NCBI GenBank assembly: GCA_047967505.1
Contig: CM106541.1
Origin: Dipteris shenzhenensis
Lineage: Eukaryota; Polypodiophyta; Polypodiopsida; Gleicheniales
Direction: 5' to 3' (one strand)
Length of the DNA: 64,000 nt
Shown: one piece after another, positions 35,301 to 49,707 of the stretch
How the letters are laid out: each line of letters begins with the position of its first letter
Numbering within the stretch: position 1 is the first letter of the stretch
The notes under the pieces: model-generated
What the model saw: the letters and a program-made list of their open reading frames with translations, nothing else
Databases searched by the model: none
Told to the model about the DNA's origin: nothing
Position numbers and translations under genes: made by a program

Positions 35301-38300
35301 CCCTCTAGCTAGTTTATTGAAGCCAAGTGATGTCACTGCTGGGATGCTAAAGGACCAAAGACACAACGCTTATGTGCATAAGTTGCTGAAGAGGTGATGA
35401 AGGACTTCAAGGGCATTGTGAATGCAAAGGAGATGCTTGGAGCTTGTGACACTGTTGGTATAAGTCATGAACTTACACATCTATTTTTGAAATCTTCAAG
35501 TCTACTCTTCATAAAGTATCAAAAATCTTAATGCCAATATCCAAACCTGTCTGTAAATCTTGCATGGTAAAAAACAAACCAACGTGAAAGAGGAATGCCT
35601 AGAGACCATTGTGTAAGCAGCACAATGACTTGGAAGATCTAAAAGAAATCTAGTGTGCAATCATTTGAGATCAATTATTTCAAAAATGTTTACTTGGATG
35701 TTAAGAAACCATAGCAAGTGATGGTCAAATTCTATGGAATATAGAGAAAATGGTAAGAGAAACTCCATCATAGCATTGCACTTTACTAATTTAATTTCTA
35801 TATCCTAAATATTTCTCTTATTCATTGTACAAATTGCAATGGTAAGTTCATTTTTTAAATCAAAACGGATGAAGCTTAGTAAGTCAAAGAGCACAAGCTA
35901 GATAGGGTGAGTGTATGCATTATGAACAAAGCCTTAGCCTTTGTTCAAGGGGGTGAGGAAGTTGAGCAAGATTTCTCAGTCCAATCTAAGCAAGGCATAT
36001 GGTGGCTTGCAACATTTGAGACTCCAAAAGCATGCTACAAGATATTGAAGTGGGTTCTATAGGAAGTCCATCAATTATTCAAAGACAAGAGGGAGGGAAA
36101 ACATTGTCAATGGGTGGGCATGAAACATTTTGAGTTAAATGGCATCTTGATGATGATTTAAAGGCACTCAAGTGCTTATATGGTTGATACACAATGCCTA
36201 TGCAACATCCACATGCTTGTATTGCATGTGTTCTCAACGAAAGTAAAAGGCATGATTACAATGGGACAATGGCATTCTCTCTTGTAACCGAATTCTATCC
36301 CAACAATTGTGACAAGGAGGATAAGTGGGACCCCACGGGGATCCCATCTCACCCAACCCACTAGAGAGAATATACATATGTAATTTACATGTTGAGCTAG
36401 TTGTCATATTTAAATCTTGTTTATGCTTGGAATCTAATGCGAGAAGTACCCACCCATTGCATGCAAAATCTAAGGACTTACTTTTAGAGATGGAATTCCA
36501 TGGAGGACATGTGAAAATTAAGATGGATAAGAAAATTGTCTAGAGAAACACAAAATATTAGTTTCAAAGTGTACATGGGTGGAGAAAAGGCAAGGAGATT
36601 CTTATCCAATCACAATCTTGAAAAAGAAAAACATACATTATCTCATAGTATTTGGGTTAGGAGTATTGATAACGTTTTTTGCCACTCCAAATCGATGAGA
36701 TGTATTATGGAAAGTTCATGATGTCTTTGAAAGATGTTATGAAATTAATAGTGAAAGAATGGGGGGAGTTGCATATACATTGCAATCCTATCACCATCAT
36801 AATCTTTAGTACTTGTATTTAAATCTTTGTTGATAAAAATGATGTTTGTCATGTCTACATCAAGAACACAAGGCATGGTGGTGGTACCACTTGTAGATGC
36901 ATTGCACCTGACATTTGATTGGCTTTTTAGATGCTCACACTAGGTAGACTTTGAAGTGTGAAAAGGAGAAGACATCAAAATTTGTGAAAGCAGTCCATAT
37001 TGTATCACAAAAATGAAGGAATTATGCTTGGAAGGCATGTAGAGGGAGTTGAGGAGTTGCACATTGGTTGCAAAGTAGAGTCAAACAAGGAAGTAAATGG
37101 GTCCAATAAGAATTTGAAGCTAATTGTTCTTGAAAGGCATCCAAGGGACTTGAGGAGTTGTGCATTGGTTGCAAAGTAGAGTTAACAAGGAAGAAGATGG
37201 GTCCAACAAGAATTTGAAGCTACATTGTGATTGTCCTATAATGAATCAATTTGATGTTTTGGACTACAATACTCGTGCATGGAGCTATGTTTATGTTTGG
37301 AAGGAAAGGGTGAAGGGCAAGTGGGAGGTGGCAAGCAACAATGGGTGGTGACAAGTAGGGGGGAGGAGATGCACTCAATAAACCTTAATGAAAGGGGGCC
37401 TAAATTAGACTTTTAGGGTTGACGACCTAAAATTAGCTTTAGAAAGGCTATATTAAACATTTTCAAACCATAACTCACTCATTTCTATGGCAAGAGTTAA
37501 GAGCACCACTAGACCCACTAGATACTACATTAGGACTCTGCCCCAATCTTCTTCCTCCAACTTAATGGCCGCCTACGATTGCACTACAATTGACCAAGGA
37601 AGTTCTTCCATTGAGCCCTACCCTAACCCTAATCCCTCTCCCTTGAGCCCTTCCCTAAGTTCACGAAGATCATATGGTTTTTAAGAAATGTAATTTTGCA
37701 CATCCTAAATAATTTTTGGGTGTGTTTATGTCTATTTGGGTGTTTTTATGTCTATTTGGCTGCCTTGTGACTTGGTTGAGAAGAGAAGGGCACCTAGACA
37801 AAGTATGGTAAAGAGTGTAGCAATTGCTTTAGATTTTGTGGAGATCACTAGAGGAGTACTTATTTCCATTGATTACACATTGTCTGATTACTACGAGGAG
37901 GTGAAGATAGAGGCTAGAAAGTAAATGTTTACTCTGGAGAGTAGAGCAAAGAAAAATAAAAGGAGTGATGAGATGTTGGCCTTGAAGAAAGTAGACTTAG
38001 TCCAGATGGATGCCCAAAGGCTCATGTTCAGGTAAGCAAACTTAATAGTTCATCCCTCTTGTGGGAATCTAATATGTACTTTGGTCTCTCCATTTTATGG
38101 GGTTTTGAAAACTTCTATGGGCTGTGTGTTTCCATGTACATTCTTTATGTTTTTGAGGGAAAAGGGTCATGCAACATCAATCCATATGCTTGCTAGGCAA
38201 TGGGTGGTGATGGACAAAGTGGACACTTGCATGTATCCATCTACTATGCATAACCTAAGTAAGTGAGAGCTAGATAATTATCCTTGGTGAATCAACACGG

Positions 38301-40000
38301 AGCCTACATGCATTCATGAGGGGGAGAAGGAGTTGCATAAGCATGCAAAGGTGAGTGCACAAAGCATAATTGAGTCCCATAAGGACACAAAGGAAGGTGC
38401 GGGGAGCATGGCACCTGGTAGTACAAATGTGCTTCTATGGTGTCATTTTCCCTTTTTTAGTTTTCCATTTGTAAATTGTGAGACTGACCTTTCAAGTGGT
38501 AGCATGCACAGCATTGATGAGGGCTCATCCTCTTCAAATGAGCATGTTGTCAGAGGTTTTATGGAAGTGCGGGGTGCATATACTAAAGCTGATTGAGTCA
38601 AAGTTCAATTATGTTTTGAGTAACTTTACATCAACTTTGTAAACTCCTTGCGATTGTGAGGGGCAAACAAGTGTTGAAAAGAGCCTCCTTTCTATACATG
38701 TTGGACCACATATGTGTTGATGGACGTCCTCTTTTGTACATGAGGTCCATATATGTGTTGGTGCCCCTGTTTTTGGGGAGCAAAAGTGTATTGCAATCAT
38801 TGTACCATTGGGAAAGATTTCACAACAGGAACAAAGATCCCATTATATGTAGATATTCATGTGTCAGTAGCTAGACTAGATGGGCAAGAGTACATTAGAA
38901 AGGGGGGAGCTACTCTTGAGCAATGGATTTGGTGTCCATGGTGGACCTTCCGTTTGGTGGGGAGCATTGTACACCACCCATGCATCTGCAATGGGATGTT
39001 CTTCTGAGGGAGAATCATGTTTGTTATGGGGTCTAGTAGTCTACATCGCCTCTCTCAAATGTGGGATGGTTGCTTATTATGGCCTCGAGTGGAGGTACTT
39101 TCATGATGACGAGCCTTCATATTTCTTATGCATCTTTGCATATGTTTTACTAAAGGTATATTTTGGATGTGTTCAATGGGCTTGTATGAGATTCAATTGG
39201 TTGGCTAGAGTGCCAGTGTTGTGTTTGCGAGTTAGAGATAGTGCAATCCCATATGGATTTTATGAGACCTTTGGCCTACACACCAACATAAAGTTGGTCT
39301 AATTTATGATTCCATTCATGGAGTGCAGTTGTAACAATTTATAAGTTCCACTTCAGATCTCTTCTTTATACATCAAATGGGATGCATTCATGCACGTATG
39401 CAATGGAGAGTTTGTCTTACTTTCAAGCCCTCTGTATGAACCCCACTAATGATATTATGTAGCATTACATGCTTGGAGCATCTCTTGCAAGGAGCTCAAT
39501 AGGAAATGTATGGCAAGGGATCTTGGAGAGGATTCATAGTTTCCTTGCCTATTTTTTGGAGCTGCTATGTTGTCCAAGGGGTATTTGCCTTGAGTTGGGA
39601 TGTGCGACAACCCCCATAATCAAGGCGGCTTGAGTACAAGACATTTGTGTGCCTCTCTTGACATAGATGAGGGGCTATTCACGTCCTATGTCTAGGCCTT
39701 GATTGGAAGTAGGAAGCGAGGACATTAGAAGTGTGAGTGATGCTGATGTTGACAAGAATGCAAGAAATAACCCCTTTGATGATTAGTGAGCACCTTTAAT
39801 CAAATGGAAAGGTGTTTTTTTGTATATTCACTTTGGTTTTGGGTTTTTTATTTTGTGATATGGCATTGATTACTATGTTGCTTCACAAAACAGACGTAAC
39901 TCAATGCTTTGCTTTAATATATGCTTTGTCTGAATGCATTGTAGCTTGAACATGGGTACTTCTTTTGCTTTGGTTTTTATGGCAAGAGTGTTGCCAACGT
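32301..40000. other. Unassigned intergenic sequence with local duplications
   Basis: I recognise no gene. Visible structure: a 74-bp tandem duplication (about 33184-33331), a 98-bp duplication (about 33415-33612), a 101-bp imperfect duplication (about 37033-37231), and a diverged copy of 33080-33200 at 34140-34265. The longest open stretch (34916-35245) is charged and lysine-rich, with no motif I know. This may be decayed transposon sequence. Confidence 0.4.
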
Positions 40001-40009
40001 ACATGGAAG

Positions 40010-40180
40010 TAAGAGCAAGGACCATGGTTGATGGTCCACGGTACGAGGAGTAATAGCAAGGACCACGGTTGATGATCCACGGTATGTGGAAGTGAGAGCA
40101 AGGACCACGGTTGATGATCCACGGTATGTGGAAGTGAGAGTAAGGACCACAGTTGATGATCCACAATACGAGGAGTCTCC
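40010..40180. repeat. 41-42 bp minisatellite with palindromic core
   Basis: Four units start at 40014, 40055, 40097 and 40139. Each carries a GGACCA(T/C)GGTTGATG(G/A)TCC-like core; in unit one, GGACCA and TGGTCC form a perfect inverted repeat. Confidence 0.9.
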
Positions 40181-41286
40181 CCCAAGGTGCCATTTGAGGC
40201 AAATCATCTTCATTGATAATGAGTGTGACTCTTCTTGATTGGAGATGGAGGCATGTACCTCCACTGATTCTGTGTTGAACTACATGCATGGAATCTATTT
40301 TGGATAGGGTCATATCTTTTTTATATTTTTTATTCACATTGGAACATGTATGGTGTTGCATATACCCAGCCTAGGCTTGTAATTCAATCACTTTAACATG
40401 ACGTTGAATTCAAATTCTTGGAATTTGAAGGACCAATCTCATTCTAAAATGCATTGCAGTTTGGATAGGCCTTGCTTATTGCTATCCATAATGGTTTCTT
40501 GAAGAATATAATCACTATTTCAAGGGAACCAAAATTATGTTAGGACCATGTGCATTTATAAGAGAGTAAAGAGAGTGAACAGTTGGACTTTTTGATCATG
40601 CTCTGCAAGATACCAACCATTTTCATTATGCAGATTTAATTTTATAAACTATTTTCATCTTGTTGATGTGATTAAAAAAGCTGCTAAGAATTGAAGCACA
40701 TGTGAGAAATTGTTGAAGGACACACCTTCAAGCGCACACACTATAAAATTCAAGAATTTGTGAGACAACTAAGAGGCTTCAAATTTAATGATGATGATGA
40801 TGCATATGCATGCCTGATTTGGTGGGTTTCACTCAGTTCTTTCTTCGCTCAAAAAATCTCACTAGGAGTTTGGGATTGGGCAATATAACAATAGATGCAA
40901 ATTATTTTAAACAAATATAACTATAACATTTTAAAAAAAGGAAAAGTGGTGGATTTACATACCATGAGAATAGATGAACGAGGAGATTTAGTAGCTCCTA
41001 GAGGCCTCTAGTGAAAATTTACACTTGACCAAGGTAATGGGCCAAGAAGTGATCTCATCCAAATGTGTTGCAAAAATTGGCTCATTGAAATTGAAACTTG
41101 TCAAAACCTCATATTCCTCTGACAACAATTTAACAAGCATTAGGTTAGATGAGTAACCTGACTCGCCTACAATGGGCTAGAGACCTACTCCGTAGGGTCT
41201 CAAGGAGGGATCTTACAAATTCTTTAATTTAAAGAATTGAAATTCCAAGTTTCAAGACCCCCTCATTAAGGGGTGAAATTATTACT

Positions 41287-41956
41287 ATATATACATATAT
41301 GTTTAAATAAATAAAAATATTTATAACTTCTCTCTATCTCTAACCTAAAATTGCTCTCTCTCTCTTTCTCTCTTATCGCTTCTCTGTCTCTCTGTCTCTC
41401 TCTCTCTCACTCACTCACTCTCTCTCTCTGGCTCTCCTCTCTCCTCGCCTCTCTCTCTCTCTCTTCCTCTCCTAACTCTCTCTCTCTCTCTAACTCTCTA
41501 TCTTATCTCTTGCTTCTCTCTCTCTCTCTCTTTCTCTACTCTCACTCTCTGGCTCCTCTCTCTCTCTCTCTCTCTCCCCCTGTGTGTTTGTATAAATATA
41601 TATATATATATATATATTAAATATAATATACCATATATTATCTATGATATAAAATATATAATATACTCTAATTATATATGTATAAATATCATATACATGT
41701 ACATATATATATATATAGAATATATATGTATATATATCATATACATGTACATATATATATATATAGAATATAATATAAATATATTCTCTCTCTATCTATA
41801 TATATATGTATAATCTCACACACACTCTCTCTTTGTATATATATATGTATATATAGAGATTGTCTCACTCTCTCTTCTCTCTCTTTCTAAAACTTTCTCT
41901 CTTATCTCTCACTCTCTCCCCCTCCTCTCCCTCCCTCTCTCTCTCTCTCTCTCTCT

Positions 41957-41995
<39 letters not shown>

Positions 41996-42847
41996 TCTCT
42001 CTTATCTCTCGCTCTCTCCTCCTCCTCTCCCTCTCTTTCTCTATCTCTCATCTCCCCCCCTCTCTCTTCTCCCCCCTTCTCTCTCTCATCTCCCCCCCTT
42101 CTCTCTCTCTCTCTCTCCCCCTCTCATGCTCGCTCCTGTCTCGCTCACTCGCCCCCACTCTCTCTCTCTCTCTTATCTTTGACTCTCTCTCTCTTAGTCA
42201 GTCTCTTTGTCTCTGTCTCTCTCTCATCTCCCGTCTTCTCTCTCTCTCCCCCCTCTCATTCTCGCTCCTGTCTCGCTTGCTCGTCCCCCCTCTCTCTCTC
42301 TCTTTTTCGTCTCTCTCTCTCTCTCTCATCTCACTCACTCACTCTCTCTCTTATCTCACTCACTCACTCACTCTCTCTCTCTCTCTTATCTCCGACTCTC
42401 TCTCTCTCTCATCTCACTCACTCACTCTCTCTCTTATCTCACTCACTCACACACTCTCTCTCTCTTATCTCACTCACTCTCTGTCTCTGTCTCTCTCTCT
42501 CACTCCTTCGCTCCTCTGTGTGTGTGTGTGTCTCTCTCTCTCTCTTGCTCTCGCTCTCTCTCTTTCTCTCTCTATCTATCTATATATTTATATATATAAA
42601 CATATACACACACAATTATATCCATATTTTATATAATTTACTATTATACAATATATTTTATATTTTATATTTTATATTCTCTCTCTCTCTTAAATATAAA
42701 TATAAATATATATTTATATTTAAAAATAAGTAAATAAATAAATATATAGACTTATTTATAAATACAAATATATAAATAAATAAAAACCTTGCCCTCTCTC
42801 TCTCTCTCTCTCCATTGTAAATATAAATATATAAATATATAAAAACC

Positions 42848-42885
<38 letters not shown>

Positions 42886-42895
42886 CCCTCCCCCT

Positions 42896-42948
<53 letters not shown>

Positions 42949-43000
42949 CCTCCCTCCCTCCCCCCCTCCCTCTCTCTCTCTCTGGCTTCATATTCTCTAG
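41287..43000. repeat. CT- and AT-rich low-complexity block
   Basis: About 1.7 kb is almost entirely (CT)n with interruptions, alternating with TA-rich runs (41590-41860, 42580-42830). A ~55-bp duplication with CATATACATGTACATATATA lies near 41690-41770. Long serine-leucine reading frames here only reflect the repeat. Confidence 0.95.
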
Positions 43001-46000
43001 TGCTCTTTTCTGGCACTTGTGTCGTCTTCTGCTATCGTGCCACATGGCGCACTCTACCACCTATGCGTTGATGTCCTTTGCTGGCACATGGCAGATGTCA
43101 GATGTCCTTTGCCTCTTGTCCAGACTCTCTGCTGTGTGGCATATGCACAGTGCCCCACTTCTACTCTGGAGTCTGCTCTACTGCCTCTTCTGCTCTATTC
43201 TGTTGCACGGCCCGCCATGTAGATCTCCCACTGGCCTTTTGCCCCAAGCCACTCATTGCGCCACATGGCACTTTGCGAAGGTGGTAGTCATGAGCTTCTT
43301 CGTCTTCTCCGCCCATTGTGCCCTGCATTTACTTTGAGTTGTCAGCCGCCGCCACTGGAACTGATCTTTGGTCGCTCCTCAACATTTAGTGACTGGCTGA
43401 CTGTGTGAATGCAGTGCCACATGGCAAGCCTATGCCATCATCTCGAGACACATGGCACGTTCGCCCACACCTCCCTCCCTCCTCGCCGAACTCATCATGC
43501 TCCTCTTTCTGAACCTCCCTCCCTCCTCGCCAAACCTCCCACAAACCTCCTTTTTTTGCTAAACCCCCATGAACCTCGCTTCCTTCATGTACGAGATTAG
43601 CTCGGGTAAGGAATATAAGAGAAGATCCACACAACATATTATACAAGAAGACCATCAAAACATTGTTTGAATCTCATGGTTGCTCACCATTATAGCATTG
43701 TTAGCTTCTATTCCTTCATTTCTTCCCATGTTCATGAATCTTTGCACTGTGTCTTGTTCTATTTGAGGTGGAAAATTTTGCACTGTTGAAGGGTTGCATA
43801 TCAGAAAGCAAGTCATATACTGAGCTGTATGTGACTCTCAATGTACAAAAATTTAAGATCTTGGACACTTGTATCGGCATCAAACCCAAATAGCACCCCT
43901 AGTGCCTCATCCTCCTACAATGCAAAAAGCACCTCAATGTCATGGAGGAAAAGCTACTCTTCATTAACAAGAAGCGGGGTCAGGGACCACATGTCTAATG
44001 CAAGATCATTGGTCTTTGATGAGAATGCATGCTCTATGCTAGCAAGGGCTCTTGGATCAGAGCTGAATACTTCAATTGTTTCCCTTTCCTTGCTGCCTTA
44101 GTCAAGAGTCTCTTCCATGTATAGTCAAAATTTTGCTCTGAGAGGTGCATGAGGGTGAGGCTTCTTCTTCTAAATTTCCTTCCTAGAGAAGGAATGTGAA
44201 TGTCATCTTCTAGGAAACGAATCTATTGCCTGAGCACCCTCCCTAATTTTAGGATGCCATCACTATCTACATCCCTAAATTGATCCTCCATAAGATTATC
44301 AAAAAACAACCCAAGCGCTTCACAAATTTGGGTTCCTCCATATAAAGGTACTCAATGTAATCCACTGAAACACATCTTTTTGTAGACTCATCAAGCTGAT
44401 GTGTAAAATTACTGAATTTTTCTTGCATGTAGTTGATGAGATCTTTGAAGACATCCTAGGCTCTCATCTAGGACATCTATGGGCTTCTCAAACTTTAGAA
44501 AAATCTCATACTCCCTATCTACTACAAATGGAGTTTGTGAGATAAAACCATGGAACACAGCTCTTGCTAAAACCATGGACAATGCATTCAAAAAACAATT
44601 GAGGATTGAGAGTGGGAGAATTATGGCTCTCTAAAAGTGAAAGTAAGAAGCGAATATGAAATTGCCTCTCATCTCTACATATACCGAAACCCTAAATCCT
44701 AAATATTATTTGAAAATTTTAGACATGAACCACACAATGAAAACATCAAAATAAATTATACCATATTTTCTATGTCCTCCAATTCTCGAAGGAACAACTT
44801 GCAAATACCAAAGTCCAAAATCCAAAATTTAATTCCTACACTTGTCAAACACATTGTGAGGGATGAAAATGGCACTATGCATCCACTTTACCAAATGCCT
44901 ACCCAACTTCTCACCATTTTAGATAAAGTTGAAGGACTCTAACATGCAATCTTCCAAGTTCTTGCACATCCTTAGACTCCATTGTGACATGATGATAACA
45001 TTCTTGGCATCTTCCTAATCAACATCAATAGATAAACTTACCCTTGTATTGTCATCATTATTAAAGGCAAGGAAAAGCTAACAGTTGCTTGTTTTCTTGT
45101 AATGTCTATATTGGAAAGCACAATATTTTGTGTGATATGTGGTACTTTAGTAACCACATTGTCCGTACATGCATGACATATTAAAAAATAACCCTTTTAT
45201 TGACCTAACCTAATTTCTCGGTTCATCCCAAGCAAATCTTCAAGAGCTTTTTCATTTGCATACTTGCAAGACCACATAGTTTTTTTTCTATGCATTTGTA
45301 TATTTTGAAAACAAGAAACAAAAATTTGGAGAGGCATAAACCATAAACCTTTCCCATTTGGACCCGAGTGTGAACTTCATGGCCATGCCTACATATTTTG
45401 CAGTATTTTCTTTATGTAATTGCAATGTTCTTAAGTCCACCATGCTACACTCCATGCTGTCTTAAAGTTGTGGTGGTGCAATACTTTGAAGATGGCCATA
45501 GCTTGATGTCATCCTTGGAGTAATATATGTTGCTTTATACCAACACATATTCTTTAATTGCAAAGAGTAAGACTTCTCCCTAGCATGCATTTGCTTATGT
45601 AAATCCTCATGAATCACGGTGAACTTGCCTATGAATGACTCAACTGCCTCCCACTCTTCATATGAAAAAAAGATGCATAGATAGAAATACTTATAGTGTG
45701 ATGGCATCCTAGGTTGACTAATTGATGGAGGCAAGTGCATGGCTTTTCCCATGTAGACATGTTGCACCTTTGAAGCTATCCTTTCTTCCCAAACTTGAAC
45801 TTCAAGATGTGGCCCTTCCCACTCATTCAAGATATCACCTCTCTTGCTCTTGGGAATCTCCTTTCATGGCCATCCCATCATTCAAGCTATAGTTGTAAGG
45901 GACCCACTCATCCAAGGAATTTTGTTATCATGGAAAAGGTCACAATATTGCATGGTCTTATAGCCATGTTCATCACCATGCTGGCAAGGCAATGAAGAGC

Positions 46001-46085
46001 TTGTAAAAAGAGGAATAGAGGATGTAACATCAAGAATGAAACTCCAATAGTGGTGTAGCTTGTGGAGAGAGAGCCAGTTCAACAT
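43001..46085. other. Unassigned sequence
   Basis: No gene is recognised. The first 400 bp are GC-richer and repeat the word CACATGGC several times, similar in feel to LTR sequence, but no ends are found. The minus-strand open stretch at 45462-45830 has no known motif. Confidence 0.3.
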
Positions 46086-46090
46086 GAGGG

Positions 46091-46147
<57 letters not shown>

Positions 46148-46172
46148 AGGGAGGGAGGGAGGGAGGGAGGGA
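46091..46172. repeat. (GA)n then (GGGA)n microsatellite
   Basis: An uninterrupted (GA)n run of about 50 bp passes into GGGA units and is followed by purine-rich sequence to about 46400. Confidence 0.95.
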
Positions 46173-48815
46173 GAGATGTTGTAGGGTGCTATAGCCAAAA
46201 TGGAGGGAGAAACTAGAGCAAGAGGGGGCAAAGTAGAAGGGGACAGAGAAAGAGGGGGCAAAGGGTAGAGCATGAGGGAGTAGAGAAAGAGGGGGTAGAG
46301 GGCATAGTATAAGAGGGCAACCAAAAATTTGAAAAAGTGGAGGGAGGAAATAGTTGGACTAGAGCAGTGGAGTAGAGAAAGAGGGGTAGACCCACAACAA
46401 ATCATGGTCATAATTAAAATTTTCCCAAAAGGGCCCACCTCCTCGTGAATGATATTTGGGGTTGATTTGAGGAAGGTGCACATGGGAGGAGGTTCAAGCA
46501 TGGGTGATGGTTTGGGTGGTTCCTAGTGTAAGAGGGACAGCTCTTTGCATGCCTACCCACCTTCCACTCAACATGGCATTGCCTCACACCTTGGAGCACT
46601 CATTAGTATGTCTCAAATCCCTCTCTAATCCCTTGAAATTAGGAAATACTAATCCTACTTTTGAGACCCCATTTCTTGCCTAATGTAATGATCTTATGTT
46701 CGGGATTACACCTTCAAGTTGCTTCCCTTCTAAAACAAAAGTAGCATTAAGAGACATTGTTTTTGTGTAGTTCAGTTTGCAACTAGATTTGGGAGATTTG
46801 TCATGATTAAAAATCCATAAACCAATGCCAATATTGAGATTTGTCCAAGTGTCTAGAACTTGCAGCAATAACAAATGAATTGTTTTCAAAATCAATAAAG
46901 AAAAGATGATCAATGGAATACTTTTTGAATTGTTTGGAGCACTGAATTCTAGAATCCCATGAGATACAACATACTTTCTAAGTACCTTCTCTCCATATGG
47001 AGGTAGTATTTGATTCAAAATCTTTCTGTAGCTTACTTGCATGCAATGGTTTGTATCTTCAATTTGTTGGGAAATTTATTGTTCTTTGAGGGCACCTTCT
47101 TTGGGGTGCTATTGCCTTTTAGAAGCCATGACCATACAATAGCATCAACACATTTGAGGGTCACTTTTATTACACATCAAATTCTTATTCTAGTGCGTGC
47201 ATACACCTCCTCAATCTACACATTACACCTTTTGGGAATAGGTGTGCCCAATACTACATGAAATTCTTCTTGAATTTTCAAAGTCTTGTCCTTCTCTACA
47301 TCACTTAGAGCCACACCTAACAAAATTGGGTAGATTGTTTCCATTGTTTAGATCAAAAGAAAGTGTCCTTTTTCACATCAATCATCGATTCAAATTATTC
47401 ATTTGGCTTTTTCCTTTGGTCTACAATAGTGTCCTTTAGCCAAGGCCTCTAATGCCCTCACAACTATCATTTTATTTATGAAGCTCATCAATCATGCCTT
47501 TCTAACACCTCACAACTAGCTAGATAAACTTTGTGAAAGATGCCTCTTGTCCCTTCAAGTATGCAAAAGCATATGTATTCCTTCACACCAAGTACCATCT
47601 CCAAGTGGTCCTTCACATATTTGGACATGAGTATGGTTTATGGCTCTCCACTTGGTATCACAGATGACCATCTAGATGTTACTTCCATAATGCAATGCCA
47701 CCTTCAATTGGTTTCCAATCTAGTGATCATGGATGTACTTTATATTGCATGATAGGGACTTCATTTTGCATAAACAATTGGAATTGGAGAGGCTTTTAGT
47801 GTTTTGCTTAAAAATCTTGTCTATTGCATAGGCATCTAGCAATGATGATGTAGGAAAGGACCCCTTGCATTGTCTACAAGTATCTGAGATGTGGAAATGT
47901 AAATTTCTAGTGGATCTTAACCTCTCTAAATACTATAAACATTGCCTCAATATCCTCATGTGTATGCCCCACCATCAAGAAGCCCAATGAGATTTACTTG
48001 AAAACCTCTTGAGAAATAACTAATGATAGGTACTTAAACAAGTGTTTGCTCTTGTTCTCAAAGGCAAAATTATGCAACTACAAAAATAGGAGATTGATGG
48101 GTAGTTTCTTATAAGTATTTTGTGGACTAGAACCTCCAACAATAAGGTCTCCAGGTGTGCCACCCACCACTGTAACATGAAATTTTTCATTACCATTGAG
48201 ACATAGCAAAAGTCCAATGCTTCTCTTGACGTTCATGCATTTAGTAGTGCATTTCTAGAGCTTGGCATCTCATCATGTATCACATCTTCTAAGTGCATGG
48301 CCCCACAATCACCTTGTTGTAATGAAACATATATGGAAGGAATTGAGCAATTCCTTTACCTTAAAGATATTGTGGGAGTTCTGGGTCGGTGTTGCTATAG
48401 AACCATCTCCCGACATGTTTGCGAAACCATTGCATCATGCCAGTTTGATGTACATGGTTTTATGAGAAAATTTGATTACACGATTTTGGTGGAATGTGGT
48501 TTTAGTGTAACTAAACTAGATGTAAACTAGCTTAATGGTTACCAAATTCAGTGTAGCCAAATTAGATAGAAGCTAGATGTAACCCAACTAGATGTCAAGA
48601 AGTTCATTGCAATGTACTTGGTTATTGTAAAGTAGCTCAAACTTATTGGAGATGTGCATTGGTGCTAAATCAAATGCTTGTATAAAAGAAAGAGGAGCTT
48701 ATAAGTCATTATTTGTGAGGTAGAAAATTTGATGATGCAAATACTATCAAGTCAATAGAAATCTTGTAATACTTGAAGCGAATTGGGAGTAATGGCATAA
48801 ACATGTGCAACATTT
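46173..48815. other. Unassigned sequence
   Basis: I see no gene or repeat of note. Scattered short open stretches (for example 46680-47042 on the minus strand) lack recognisable domains. Confidence 0.3.
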
Positions 48816-49229
48816 GCAAAATATATATCTAGAACAATAAATAGAGTTTGACAAGCTAAAAGAAATGGCTCAATAACTGAAGGAGACTTGAGTAGGAATG
48901 CAAATGAGGATGAATTGGATCTGAAGGGAGGGCCTCAAAAAGAATAAATTTGTGCTCTTAAGTATGTAATTTTCATCTTCTCTCCATACTCTTTTCTAAC
49001 TATCTTTGAAAGTTACACAATTTTGAGGTTGCTTTTGCAAGTATGTTGTTTGGAACTTTCTCTCCATTTTAATTTGTACGAAGCTTGCAAAGTCTAATGA
49101 GAATAACTGTAAGTAGTTGAAGAAAAGAAAATCCCTTTCTCAAACAATTAAGGAAATGATCTTAAAAGAACTTTGTACATGAAACTACCCACGATCTTAC
49201 AAAGACATTGAGTGCACATGGCTCCTTAG
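48816..49229. repeat. Direct repeat copy A, about 414 bp
   Basis: This copy aligns along its length with 49708-50210, starting at GCAAAATATATATCTAGAA and ending at GAGTGCACATGGCTCCTTAG. About 480 bp separates the copies. The spacing and size resemble a small terminal-repeat element, but no TG...CA ends or primer site are evident. Confidence 0.8.
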
Positions 49230-49707
49230 TTACAAGTGATACAACAAGGTTAAGGAGAGAAGGTCATATGTTGGGAAATTTTTCCAAGCATGCTCTTTTG
49301 AAACCTATTTACAATGCAAGCAAGGCATTCACCCTAGCCATCGATCGACCTAAACTGGCTCTTAACACTCTTTAATGAGGTAGACCCTTAGGATTACCTA
49401 TGAACTGCACAATGAACATGCATGACCTAGTTTGACATCCAAATCAAGGGAACCAAGACTTGATAATTGCCTTCCAATACTTTTTTTTTTCACGATGAAT
49501 ACATAAATGAGTGGGGTTTACACATGAAACACAAAATCTTGCATTAAGTGATCTAGGTGACTAGAAAAATGAATGAAACATGATCAAATGAAGTCAGACC
49601 ACCATTTGGTGCCAATAATATGCACGCCTATAGATGATGTGCAATCAAACAAATCAAATCAAGATGTCAAGAGAGGGAAGTTACCATTTCATTTAATGTA
49701 ACATGAA

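Noticed and set aside
37615-37640. Telomere-like CCCTAACCCTAA words
   Set aside because: Only about two units are present, in a pyrimidine-rich context; not an interstitial telomere array.
38753-39302. Overlapping open frames at 38.7-39.3 kb as a protein gene
   Set aside because: Frames overlap each other in different phases with no recognisable domain or splice structure.
41860-42733. Long leucine-serine reading frames (up to 258 residues)
   Set aside because: They are translations of CT/TA microsatellite sequence and have no protein-like composition.
42752-43060. Arg-Glu repeat reading frames on the minus strand
   Set aside because: These are (GA)n microsatellite translations, the reverse complement of the CT block.
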